From Halovivax ruber XH-70 (GTDB lineage: Archaea > Halobacteriota > Halobacteria > Halobacteriales > Natrialbaceae): DNA of 64,000 nt. The stretch covers positions 558,001 through 622,000 of the forward strand of contig NC_019964.1 of the NCBI RefSeq assembly GCF_000328525.1, given 5' to 3'. The notes under the pieces were generated by a model, which saw only the letters and a program-made list of their open reading frames with translations, did no database searches and was not told the origin of the DNA. This document shows positions 31,488 through 39,713 of the stretch, piece after piece. Each line of letters opens with the position of its first letter. Within the stretch, counting starts at the first letter, position 1. The translations under genes and the position numbers were made by a program.

Positions 31488-32312
31488 TCAGGCCACCCGC
31501 AGGTGGATTCCGATTTCGTCAGGATCGGTCAACTCGATCCCGTCGTCGATTTCGGTCGCCGAAAGGACCTCTCTCAGGTCCACGATCGTCGACTCGTCCG
31601 GTACGACGAACTCGAACCACTCGAGGCCCTGGCCACCGGCAGGTTCGGACCGACCGTTCCACGCGTTCACCCCGACGTGGTGGTGATAGCCGCCGATCGA
31701 GGTGAAGAGGGCGCCCTGTCCGGCCATCTGGACGCGCAGGCCGAGAGTGTCGGCGTAGAACGAGCGCGCGGCGTCGAGGTCGGTCGTCTCGAGGTGGACG
31801 TGACCGACCGTCGTGTCCGCCGGTGCGTCGGCCGCCCCATCGAACGCCGCCGCGATGGTGTCGAGGTCGAGTGGGAGCGTTCGCATGCGGATCGAGCCGT
31901 CGTCGGCTCGCGGCCAGACGTCAGCCGGTTTGTCCCTGTAGATCTCCACACCGTTTCCCTCCGGATCGGTGAGGTAGAGTGCCTCGCTCACGTCGTGATC
32001 GGAGGCACCCTCGAGTGCCCCGGCCGCTCGCACGCGTTCGAGCGCTGCGCCGAGTGCGGCCCGGGAAGGAACGAGGAACGCGGTGTGGAACAGGCCCGCC
32101 TGCGCAGGATCTCTCGGCGTCGCATCGGTATCCGCCTGCAGAACGAGCAGGGGCGTTCCATCGACACCGAGCGTCGCCTCGGTCTCCGAACGCGACAGGA
32201 CGGAGAGGCCGACGACGGTCCGGTAGAAGTCGGTGAGTTCGTCGAGGTCGGCGATGCGGAGTGCGACGCGTCCGATGCGTGCGGCAGCCGGAAGGGATGG
32301 CGTCTGTGTCAT
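31488..32312 (-). CDS. Two-domain VOC family protein (extradiol-dioxygenase/glyoxalase fold)
   Basis: The 274-residue protein is a tandem of two vicinal-oxygen-chelate domains. The first begins IGRVALRIADLDELTDFYR and ends with YLTDPEGNGVEIYRDKP; the second begins VGHVHLETTDLDAARSFYADTLGL and contains GGYHHHVGVN. Metal-ligand candidates are the His in GHVHLE, His in HHHVGVN and Glu in GLEWFEF. The layout matches CatE/YfiE-type catechol 2,3-dioxygenases, but the substrate is open. Cytoplasmic. It stands alone, convergent with the DUF5305 gene. Confidence 0.85.
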   Translation of the reverse strand: MTQTPSLPAAARIGRVALRIADLDELTDFYRTVVGLSVLSRSETEATLGVDGTPLLVLQADTDATPRDPAQAGLFHTAFLVPSRAALGAALERVRAAGALEGASDHDVSEALYLTDPEGNGVEIYRDKPADVWPRADDGSIRMRTLPLDLDTIAAAFDGAADAPADTTVGHVHLETTDLDAARSFYADTLGLRVQMAGQGALFTSIGGYHHHVGVNAWNGRSEPAGGQGLEWFEFVVPDESTIVDLREVLSATEIDDGIELTDPDEIGIHLRVA

Positions 32313-32554
32313 CTGGATTCGGAGGTGGGTCGAGTGCGGTTTGCTGCCCGGGGTGCTGACGCATCAACATCAGCGGGCTGCGTGGGTCGGGACGACCGCA
32401 GACGTGTGAGGGTGTCCGCGACGGCGTCCAACGAGCCTCTAGAAGGGCGCGACTGTGTAATATCTTCCCGGCCGCTGCCGTCACCAGGTCACACCGGTGT
32501 CACCGGCGGTCCGTCAGTGGCTGGCCGCAGCCGGGAGCCCTGCGAAACGGCCGC

Positions 32555-33811
32555 TCAGACCGTCGTGACGCTGCCGAGTTCCGGCGCCTGGGCCGCGTAG
32601 CCATCCTCGCGTAGGGCCGCGGCGAAGTGTTCACACCGGTCGCCGTGGTTGACGAGAATCTCGGCGTCGTCGTACGGGTCGAGAAAGGTACGGAGGCCGT
32701 CGCGGTCGGCGTGAGCCGAGAAGTCGTAGTGTTCGGCCTGTGCGCTGATCGGCATGAGTTGCCCGTCGATCTCGGCGCGACCGGTGTCGAGCAGTTCGCG
32801 GCCGGGCGTGCCCTCGACCTGATAGCCCGTGAATGCGATCGTGTTGACCGGGTGGTCCCGGATCTCGGGAACGTAGGTCATGGCCGGACCGCCGTGAAGC
32901 ATCCCGCTCGTCGTGACGATCACGGTATTCTGGGCGGCGATCCGCGTTCGTTGGCCGTCCCGGCCGTCGACGAACCGGGCGTTCGCGGTCGCTCGACGGA
33001 GGACGTCCGGGTCGCGCAGGAAGTCCCGGTTTCGCTCGCGGCCGAGCAGGTCGGCGACGCGCGTGCCCATCCCGTCTGCGTAACAATCGATGTCGTGGTC
33101 GGCGCAGATGGCCAGTACCTCCTGTGTTCGCCCGATGGCGAAGGCCGGAACGACCACGGTGCCACCTTCCCACAGCGTCGTCCGGAGGCTCTCGACGAAC
33201 GCGGCCTCGATGTCGGCCCGGGGCGGGCGGGTGGTGTCGGCGTAGGTGCTCTCGACGATCACCGCGTCGGCGTCCGGGCGGGCCGTCGAACCGGCGAGTA
33301 ACTGCTGATCCTCGGTGTTGAAATCCCCGGAGTAGAGCAATCGGGTCTCGCCGTCGTCGACGAGCACGTGGGCGCTCCCGGGGACGTGCCCGGCGTCGTA
33401 GAACGTGACGTCGTACCCGCCGGCGTCGGCGCCACCGAGAACGGGGAACGGCTCGCGATAGCCGTGGGGTTCCGATACCTGCGTGAGACGAGCGACCTCG
33501 GCCGCCGTAAACGGACAGTCGTAGGTCCCGCCGTGGAGATTCAGGGTATCCCTCGCCAGCAAGAGCGCGAGATCGCGTGTCGGGGGCGTCCAGTGGACCG
33601 GTGGACGAGCGTCCCCCGAGAGCAGCGAGGGGAGCGACCCGACGTGGTCCAGATGGCCGTGGCTGACGACGACGGCCTCAGGATCGGGTTCACGGATCGG
33701 GAACTGTGGCGGGTCGCCGGAGTCCATCCCGTAGTCGAGCAACAGACGATCGTCGACGAGGATGGCGCTCCGTCCGATCTCGTGCGCCCCGCCGAGAAAC
33801 TCGACGTCCAT
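32555..33811 (-). CDS. Beta-CASP metallo-beta-lactamase hydrolase (RNA-processing type)
   Basis: The 418-residue protein starts MDVEFLGGAHEIGRSA and has the metal site SHGHLDHVG (His51, His53, Asp55, His56), VPGSAHVLVDD, LYSGDFNTEDQQLL, and beta-CASP segments including TTSGMLHGGPAM and a late SAHADRDGL and LVNHGDRCEHF. This is the architecture of archaeal CPSF/exonuclease-like RNA processing enzymes; the KH domains of aCPSF1 are absent, so it is the aCPSF2-like or YSH1-like short form. The upstream in-frame extension (61 codons) lacks resemblance. It is divergent from the HtpX-like gene. Confidence 0.85.
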   Translation of the reverse strand: MDVEFLGGAHEIGRSAILVDDRLLLDYGMDSGDPPQFPIREPDPEAVVVSHGHLDHVGSLPSLLSGDARPPVHWTPPTRDLALLLARDTLNLHGGTYDCPFTAAEVARLTQVSEPHGYREPFPVLGGADAGGYDVTFYDAGHVPGSAHVLVDDGETRLLYSGDFNTEDQQLLAGSTARPDADAVIVESTYADTTRPPRADIEAAFVESLRTTLWEGGTVVVPAFAIGRTQEVLAICADHDIDCYADGMGTRVADLLGRERNRDFLRDPDVLRRATANARFVDGRDGQRTRIAAQNTVIVTTSGMLHGGPAMTYVPEIRDHPVNTIAFTGYQVEGTPGRELLDTGRAEIDGQLMPISAQAEHYDFSAHADRDGLRTFLDPYDDAEILVNHGDRCEHFAAALREDGYAAQAPELGSVTTV

Positions 33812-33960
33812 CTGGCCGGGGTAGGGGCGAGCGCCGTTTGGATCCGTCGGTTCGCGTATCGACACGGTGTGCGGAGTCGTCGATATGTTCGGATCACGCA
33901 AAATCGGATCCATCACCACGAAAGGAAGTTTTTTGACGGCTGTCACGAAGGTGATCGGTA

Positions 33961-35052
33961 ATGGCGACACGGCGGAGCGGACGCGAGTGGTCAACCGACC
34001 GTGGACTACAGCTCCGAATGGCGCTCTCGCTGGGGCTCATCGTCGTCTTTCCGTTCGCGTTCGTCCTGATCCTGGAGTGGGCGCTCTCGACGATCGTTCC
34101 AGCAGTGACGGTTGCACTCACCGGCGTCGAGCTCGAAACCGAGGTGGTCGTCGACAGGCGGCTTCTCGTCGGAGCGGTTGTGGCCGGCTTCGTCGGGCAG
34201 TACCTCTTCGGCGACAGACTCGCACTGTGGTCACTCAGGGCGCGGCAGATTTCGGAAGAGGTGGGCCCCGAGTTGCACGGAGCCGTCCGTAGACTGGCCC
34301 AGCAGGCAGACCTGTCGCCGCCGGACATCGCGGTGATCGATTCGTCAGCGCCGAACGCGTTCGCGACCGGCCGGTCCCCCGATACGGCGACGATCGTCGT
34401 GACGACGGGGTTACTCGACCGTCTCGACGACGACGAATGCGAGGCCGTCCTCGCCCACGAGGTGGCACACGTCCTGAATCGCGACGCTGCCGTGATGACC
34501 GTCGCGTACCTCCTGCCGACGGTGACGTATTTCATCGCGACAGGTGCGTACACCGTCCTTCGGGTAGTTTCTGATCTGTTCACACCCGCTGACAGTTATC
34601 AATCGGTCAGGTTTCTCGATACCAGTCACGACGGGGACGATCCACGGGGCTTCGCGGCCGTGATCGTCGTGATCATCACTACGACGGTGGTCACTTTGGC
34701 CGTCTCGACGCTTTTCTGGATCGCGAGTTTCCTCCTCTATCGGCTCCTCAGTCGGTACCGAGAACACGCCGCCGACCGCGGTGCGGCCCAACTCACCGGC
34801 GATCCACTGGCCCTCGCGAGTGCGCTCCAGAAACTCGATTACGAACTTGCGCGGGCGCCAGACGACGACCTTCGAACGCTAGACGGTGGCGTCGAAGCAT
34901 GCTACATCGCACCGCTGGACTTCGCCAAATACACCGAAGACGGCGACGACGGACTACTGAGTCAGGACCTCTTTCCGGACACCCATCCCGACACTGCAGA
35001 ACGAATCGAGCGACTGCAAGCCCTTGCCACCGAATACGAGGTGGCAACCTGA
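33961..35052 (+). CDS. htpX: M48 family membrane metalloprotease, HtpX-like
   Basis: The 363-residue protein has two N-terminal helices (about 20-42, 60-80), a peptidase domain with the zinc motif HEVAH (166-170), two more helices (about 180-200 and 225-255), and RYREHAADRGAA with the third zinc ligand Glu, as in HtpX. It degrades misfolded membrane proteins with its active site facing the cytoplasm. A T-rich element (AGTTTTTTG, about 28-35 nt before the ATG) is the likely promoter. Length is somewhat above the 290-residue bacterial HtpX, owing to the longer membrane loops. Confidence 0.9.
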   Translation: MATRRSGREWSTDRGLQLRMALSLGLIVVFPFAFVLILEWALSTIVPAVTVALTGVELETEVVVDRRLLVGAVVAGFVGQYLFGDRLALWSLRARQISEEVGPELHGAVRRLAQQADLSPPDIAVIDSSAPNAFATGRSPDTATIVVTTGLLDRLDDDECEAVLAHEVAHVLNRDAAVMTVAYLLPTVTYFIATGAYTVLRVVSDLFTPADSYQSVRFLDTSHDGDDPRGFAAVIVVIITTTVVTLAVSTLFWIASFLLYRLLSRYREHAADRGAAQLTGDPLALASALQKLDYELARAPDDDLRTLDGGVEACYIAPLDFAKYTEDGDDGLLSQDLFPDTHPDTAERIERLQALATEYEVAT

Positions 35053-35053
35053 C

Positions 35054-35335
35054 TTACTCCGACCGATAGCGCCGAACCCCGAACTGGCCGTAGCCACCGT
35101 AGGCCACCTCCAGCGATCCGATCCACCAGTTCCAGCGGTCTGCGGGCGTCCCGTCGGGCGCGTCGGCAAGTTCGTCGAGCACCACCTCGTTCGAGAGCGG
35201 GGCGCCGACGTCGGCAGCGTACTGCCCGCTTGCGGCGAGGTCGACGGCCTGGCGAACGACGACTCTGGATTCGCCGACCGTGCCACCGTAGGCTGCGCGG
35301 AGCCGGACTTCGAGGCGGCCGGGATCGAGACTCAC
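35054..35335 (-). CDS. Small conserved haloarchaeal protein
   Basis: From a GTG at 35335 the product has 93 residues, (M)SLDPGRLEVRLRAAYGGT..WNWWIGSLEVAYGGYGQF. AAYGG and AYGGYGQF at the two ends and the Trp-rich centre suggest a compact conserved fold. An ATG 8 codons upstream (35359) would add MSCGRTVP, which looks atypical. No signal or membrane segment. I do not know a function. It sits tail-to-tail with the HtpX-like gene with 1 nt between the stops. Confidence 0.65.
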   Translation of the reverse strand: MSLDPGRLEVRLRAAYGGTVGESRVVVRQAVDLAASGQYAADVGAPLSNEVVLDELADAPDGTPADRWNWWIGSLEVAYGGYGQFGVRRYRSE

Positions 35336-35423
35336 AGGGACAGTACGACCGCACGACACTTGGGTGGACCGGCGCGGCCGTGGCGACGCCGCGGCGGCGA
35401 CAAACCCGTCGACGCCGGTCGAC

Positions 35424-35858
35424 TCAGTCCTCTAAGTCCTCGGCGATCGAGGCGAGCGAGTCCGAAGGCGGTTCCTTGGCCGCGTACACCGTCGATTCAC
35501 CGGGTGTTCGGAGCCCGTAGTAAAAGTCCGATTCGACGACGTCGAGCAACACGGACGAGCCGTCGTCGATACCGTTCTCGTCGAGCCACGCTTCGAGCAG
35601 GTCGGTTCCCTCGCCGGGCGTTCGAGCGAGGCTCGGCGACTCGTAGACGCCCGTGATCGACCGACTCTCACCGGTGAGTGCCGGCTCGATGCGAGCCGAC
35701 CGTTCGTCACCGTCGACGACCAGCCGAACGACGTCGTCCGCCGGCACCAGGTCGACTGCGTCGGCCGGAATTTCGAGTCGGTGGCCGGTCGCCGTGGCCA
35801 CGCACGACGTCCGAACCGTCTCGACCGACGGGTGGTCGCTGGCGATACGATCTGTCAC
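35424..35858 (-). CDS. DUF7112-like haloarchaeal protein
   Basis: The 144-residue acidic protein reads MTDRIASDHPSVETVRTSC, VVRLVVDGDERSARIEP and ends with FYYGLRTPGESTVYAAKEPP and DSLASIAEDLED. I associate this with the haloarchaeal DUF7112 family from memory; the N-terminal half looks like a small beta-barrel. It is cytoplasmic, with no known role. It ends 88 nt upstream of the preceding small gene and begins 17 nt downstream of the S6e stop, so the three minus-strand genes are probably one transcript. Confidence 0.75.
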   Translation of the reverse strand: MTDRIASDHPSVETVRTSCVATATGHRLEIPADAVDLVPADDVVRLVVDGDERSARIEPALTGESRSITGVYESPSLARTPGEGTDLLEAWLDENGIDDGSSVLLDVVESDFYYGLRTPGESTVYAAKEPPSDSLASIAEDLED

Positions 35859-35875
35859 GAAAACTCGCCTCCGAG

Positions 35876-36280
35876 TTACTCCGCTGCCTCGTCGTCGCCC
35901 TCGCCGAGCAGTTCGTCGATGGCGGTCGAACCGGACTCGGTGACGGTGGCGTTGATCTGGCTCACATCGTCTGCGATCTCGCGACCACGAACCGTCACAC
36001 GGCGTCGCTCGCCGCCGCGACGCTGGTGGTAGCCGGTCCCGGATTCGCGCATCATGACCTCGGTGAGCGACGTGCCAGTCACGCCGGCGTGAAGCGGCCG
36101 GCCGGTCTCGTCGGACCCGCCCGTGATCTCGAGCGTGTAGCCGTCGAGGCCGAGTGCACCGCCGTCGACCTCGTCACCGATCGACTTGCCCATGAATCGA
36201 TTCGCGTCCTGTCCGTCGGCTTCGAGCTGGTAGGCCAGCCCCGAATCCGGGTCGCCGACGACGACATTGAAGGTTGCCAT
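35876..36280 (-). CDS. rps6e: Ribosomal protein S6e
   Basis: The 134-residue protein starts MATFNVVVGDPDSGLAYQLE and contains FMGKSIGDEVDG, DETGRPLHAGV and GERRRVTVRG, the S6e signature. It is a small-subunit ribosomal protein. The C-terminal part is acidic (LLGEGDDEAAE), as in other haloarchaea, and lacks the long phosphorylated tail of eukaryotic S6. The ATG at 36280 is preferred over one 9 codons upstream. It probably heads a transcript that continues into the DUF7112-like gene. Confidence 0.96.
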   Translation of the reverse strand: MATFNVVVGDPDSGLAYQLEADGQDANRFMGKSIGDEVDGGALGLDGYTLEITGGSDETGRPLHAGVTGTSLTEVMMRESGTGYHQRRGGERRRVTVRGREIADDVSQINATVTESGSTAIDELLGEGDDEAAE

Positions 36281-36442
36281 GCGTGGGACAAGTCGGCGGT
36301 CGCTCAAAAGGACATCGAACCGAGCCGACGGCTCGGGGCATCGGTGACCCCAGTCTCTTGTGCAGGGCCCTCACATTTCGCCCGGCTACAGGCGTCGAAC
36401 GCGGTCGCTATCGAACGTTCGAGCCGGAATCGAACCGGAAAA

Positions 36443-36946
36443 CTACAGTCGGGGCAAGAATGCGTACAGCAACAGGCCGAACGCGAGGTGCTGGACCATC
36501 GTGCGCTCGACACGACCTCTGACGGCGTCTTCGTCGTCGATCGCGTACTCCTTGGTGCGAACTTTCGCGTGCATCGAGAGTACTTCCTCGTCCTCGAGTG
36601 CGTGCAGGCTCGGGTAGACGGTGCCAGGGCTGAGCTGCGTCCCGAAGAACTGGGAGAGGTCCGAGAGGAGCTCCTTGCCGTGGGTCTCGCCGTGGAGCGA
36701 GATGAGCATGAGCAGGACCTCCTCTAAGTTCTCCTTGACGATGGCCTCGTCGAACTGGACGTCGTCCGTCGGCAGCGCGCCGCGAACCTGCTTCATCAGT
36801 TCGTCGATGTCAGCTTCGATATCGTGCGTCGCATCCTCGACGGTGCCGATCGTGATATCGTACGATTCAGTCGAATCTGCGCCCTGAGTCGCCGTAGCGA
36901 GCTCCTCGAGCACTGAGTGCGTGTCGTTGGGGGTCGTATCGCGCAT
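36443..36946 (-). CDS. PadR-type winged-helix regulator with C-terminal membrane segment
   Basis: The 167-residue protein has an acidic, probably helical N-terminus (to about 75), a winged-helix domain of the PadR type (LEEVLLMLISLHGETHGKEL, LSPGTVYPSLHALEDEEVL) and a hydrophobic end (MVQHLAFGLLLYAFLPRL), which may tether it to the membrane. PadR-type proteins repress or sense small signals. It is downstream of the archaellum operon on the same strand, separated by 458 nt with its own AT-rich promoter (about 37030-37047), so a role in motility control is possible but unproven. Confidence 0.75.
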   Translation of the reverse strand: MRDTTPNDTHSVLEELATATQGADSTESYDITIGTVEDATHDIEADIDELMKQVRGALPTDDVQFDEAIVKENLEEVLLMLISLHGETHGKELLSDLSQFFGTQLSPGTVYPSLHALEDEEVLSMHAKVRTKEYAIDDEDAVRGRVERTMVQHLAFGLLLYAFLPRL

Positions 36947-37404
36947 AGTCCGATCACCTGTCGGGGAACCATCGTTCGACGGAGTCGAAGCGACGGTTCG
37001 CTCCCGAAGTATCACAGCAGATGAACCCACGGGTTATAAAAAATATGGCCATTCCTAACCCCAGATGTCCAGCGAAATCCACGATCTAAGCACATTCATC
37101 ACTTATCCGGACAGATCCAACAGAAGCGTGGGAAAGTTGGGCCGAAAATGCGTGGATCGGTCACGATTCAAGTGTGTTCAGGGAACATATAATATTTCGT
37201 TGACCGGCAGTCCGATTCCGGCAGTTGACGACGGAATGGGTGGAAGGAAGGCCGAAACATCGGTTTTAGTCACGCACCGGGAGTGCAACTCAGCCACTCG
37301 ACCGACTGGTTCTAGCAGAGATACAGTCGGATCGAATACATGATGTGAACGTATACTGTCTCGGTTGGCTGGAGCGATCCGCCGATCGGATCCCGATCGA
37401 GTGC
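36947..37404. other. Intergenic region between arlD-like and padR genes
   Basis: No gene recognised in 458 nt. The right side of the padR promoter (TTTTTTATAA on the minus strand, about 37033-37042) is clear, giving a 5' leader of about 60 nt. An AT-rich block (ACATATAATATTT, 37185-37197) is followed at 37199-37212 by GTTGACCGGCAGTC, identical to 27288-27301 upstream of the DUF1102 genes, and by another GTTGAC at 37224-37229. Confidence 0.55.
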
Positions 37405-37872
37405 TCAGTCCGAAAGCGTCGAATCGTCACGAATGACGCTGACGAGCTGGCCGCCGCCGTCCTCGTTGTCGTCGGACTCGTCGTCGATGCGCCGGTCGAC
37501 ACGGCGTTCGGCCATTCGGGCCACCATGACGTGTTCTTCCAGATCGTCGCCGTTGATTCGAGAGATGTACTCGAGCGACTGGGCGTGCGCGCCAAAGAGC
37601 GTCCCGGAGAGCGATTCGAGCGGATACTCGAGCGTCGTCGGTTCGTCGTAGCGCTTGTTGTGGATCTCCCCCATCGACAGGCCTCGCAGGTACGAGATCA
37701 TCTGCTCGCGCACGAGCGGGCTGATCCAGCCCAGATCCTCGTAGTACCGGAGACAGTTGAGCGCACCCGTCGTCCCGAACGTTTCTCCCAGAAAGCGCGC
37801 CCACTTGATCGTCGCATCGGTGCGACCGACCGACTGCTCTAAACTTTCGAGGAGTGGTGTCGATTCCGTCAT
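37405..37872 (-). CDS. arlD: ArlD/E domain protein of the archaellum
   Basis: The 155-residue protein contains the archaellum D/E domain: FGTTGALNCLRYYEDLGWISP, VREQMISYLRGLSMGEI and PLESLSGTLFGAHAQSLEYI, matching the C-terminal domain of ArlCE in this operon in layout. Such proteins form the cytoplasmic ring that links the motor to chemotaxis proteins. It lies 117 nt after arlJ. An ATG 7 codons upstream (37893) is an alternative start. The symbol is by similarity of domain; paralogues in haloarchaea vary. Confidence 0.75.
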   Translation of the reverse strand: MTESTPLLESLEQSVGRTDATIKWARFLGETFGTTGALNCLRYYEDLGWISPLVREQMISYLRGLSMGEIHNKRYDEPTTLEYPLESLSGTLFGAHAQSLEYISRINGDDLEEHVMVARMAERRVDRRIDDESDDNEDGGGQLVSVIRDDSTLSD

Positions 37873-37989
37873 AGTGGCGACCAGACTATCCAACTAGAGG
37901 ACAAGGCGGTCAAAGTAAGTTCCCTCCGTATCGAGCCCTGAGTCGAGTCTCGACACTGGATCCCGTGACTGGCCACTGTGGGCGGACGA

Positions 37990-39711
37990 TCAGACGCTGA
38001 TAACCCCACTGACGACGTGGCCGGTGATAACCGCGATGATGGCTCCGAGCCAGGTGAGAAAGACGAAGTTCACGAGTCCGGAGATGAGGTGACCACGGTC
38101 GGTCAACCGGATCATGACCGCCGACAACGCCGCGTTGATCAGGATCGTCGCGATCAGCAGATACTCGATCATCATCAGGTTGTACTGGCCCGTCTGGAGG
38201 AGGTCACCGACCATTTGCTGGTCGAGGTCCATCTCGTTGGTGATGTCCATCATGACTTCGACGACTTCGAGTCCGATGAAGAAGGAGAACACGGACGAGG
38301 CCGTAATCCCATAGAGAACCCCAGTCAACGTCGTCGTCGCTTGCTGGCGCTTCTCTCTGACCTTGAGGACGTGGCTCTGGTTTGTGCTGATGAGCTGGCC
38401 CAGCAGTTGCGGATTGCCACCCATCTGTCGGCCCATCACGTACATGTCGCCGAACTTCTGGATCAGGTACGAACCAGTTTCGGCCGCGAAAAGCCGCCAC
38501 GAACGGACGTTGTCGACGCGCATGTGGAGACGCTTGTACAGGGCGTCGACGTTCTTGGTGAGTGCCCCGAAGTCTTTTTTTCGCAGCGAGGAGAGAACAC
38601 TCGACGTAGACGTCTGTTTGACGCTCTCGACCGACCCGAGCGCGCGGATGAACGAGGGGAACTCCTGATCGCGCTCTTTGACCTTCTTCTCCTCCTGGCG
38701 CATTCGCCAGCCGGGGAGCAACAGCGGCGTGACTGGAATCGCCGCCATGACCGGCGTCGGAATGCGATCCGGTGCGATCGGGGTGATCCCGAGGAGGACC
38801 GCGAGAACGACGACGCCAAGGAGGAGACAGGCGCCGAACCCGACGACGAGCGCCTGCGGGATACGCTCAGTCGGCCCGCCGCCCGCCGTCTTCTCGATGT
38901 ACCAGACGGGGTCGTACGGCGAGACGACGTGGATCGCGTAGACGAACGCCGCCTGAACGATGGAGAACATCAGGATGGTCGCCCCGATCAGGAGTGTCGG
39001 ACTCATTCCGATCAGGATCGGCAGCACGATGGCGAACACGAGGATGAACGCCATCGAGAGCATCATCGACATGTACAGCTCTTTCATCACGTCGAGTTTC
39101 GCCAGGTCCGACTCGTATCGGGTGGTAAACTGCTGAATCATCGAATCTTGCTCCTCGACGAGGAACTCGCTGATCTCCTGGCCGGCACCGACGGTGTAGG
39201 CGAGTCGTTCGAGGAAGTCCGAGAGGAGCGGACTCGACACCTGCTTCGCGCGCATTCGGCAGGCGTCGTCCAAGCTCTGATTCCAGGTGTCGACCAGCGC
39301 GACGAGGTAGCCCATCTCCTCGGCCAGCGCCTGGTACTCGTCCTCCTCGGCGAGGATCCGGAAGATTTCCACCCGGTTGATGTTCGCCATCGAGAGGACT
39401 GTGATGTGCGTCAGGAACAGGTGAAATCGCTGTCGAACCTGCTTCTTTCGGCGGTCCTGGGAGAGCTTCGGATAGATGATGGCAGTGGTCAGCGCGAGGA
39501 AGCCGAACGCCACGAGCGGTCCGGCGACGAACAGGGGGAGCCCGATCACGAACGGCGCGACGAGCGCGCCCACGAACAGTCCAACCGCGGGCGTGATGAC
39601 GAGGAGAATGTACCGCTCGATCGACATCCCCATCGTCTCGTACGCGCGGTAGAGCGAGAACAGCAGCGACCGCGCACTCAGATCCGGCTGTGACTGGGTC
39701 TCCGTGGACAT
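37990..39711 (-). CDS. arlJ: Archaellum motor platform protein ArlJ (FlaJ)
   Basis: The 573-residue membrane protein has groups of hydrophobic helices near 45-80, 225-300, 305-345 and at the C-terminus (about 470-573), with cytoplasmic loops of the T2SF/GspF type between them (FLERLAYTVGAGQEISEFLV; RQMGGNPQLLGQLISTNQ). It anchors the ArlI motor and the filament in the membrane. Two nt separate it from arlI, so it is the last member of the tightly packed core of the operon. Confidence 0.95.
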   Translation of the reverse strand: MSTETQSQPDLSARSLLFSLYRAYETMGMSIERYILLVITPAVGLFVGALVAPFVIGLPLFVAGPLVAFGFLALTTAIIYPKLSQDRRKKQVRQRFHLFLTHITVLSMANINRVEIFRILAEEDEYQALAEEMGYLVALVDTWNQSLDDACRMRAKQVSSPLLSDFLERLAYTVGAGQEISEFLVEEQDSMIQQFTTRYESDLAKLDVMKELYMSMMLSMAFILVFAIVLPILIGMSPTLLIGATILMFSIVQAAFVYAIHVVSPYDPVWYIEKTAGGGPTERIPQALVVGFGACLLLGVVVLAVLLGITPIAPDRIPTPVMAAIPVTPLLLPGWRMRQEEKKVKERDQEFPSFIRALGSVESVKQTSTSSVLSSLRKKDFGALTKNVDALYKRLHMRVDNVRSWRLFAAETGSYLIQKFGDMYVMGRQMGGNPQLLGQLISTNQSHVLKVREKRQQATTTLTGVLYGITASSVFSFFIGLEVVEVMMDITNEMDLDQQMVGDLLQTGQYNLMMIEYLLIATILINAALSAVMIRLTDRGHLISGLVNFVFLTWLGAIIAVITGHVVSGVISV

Positions 39712-39713
39712 GG

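Noticed and set aside
36424-36438. CCGG-TTCGATT-CCGG on the minus strand, shaped like a tRNA T arm
   Set aside because: No acceptor, D or anticodon stem can be found on either side; upstream sequence is the padR coding region.
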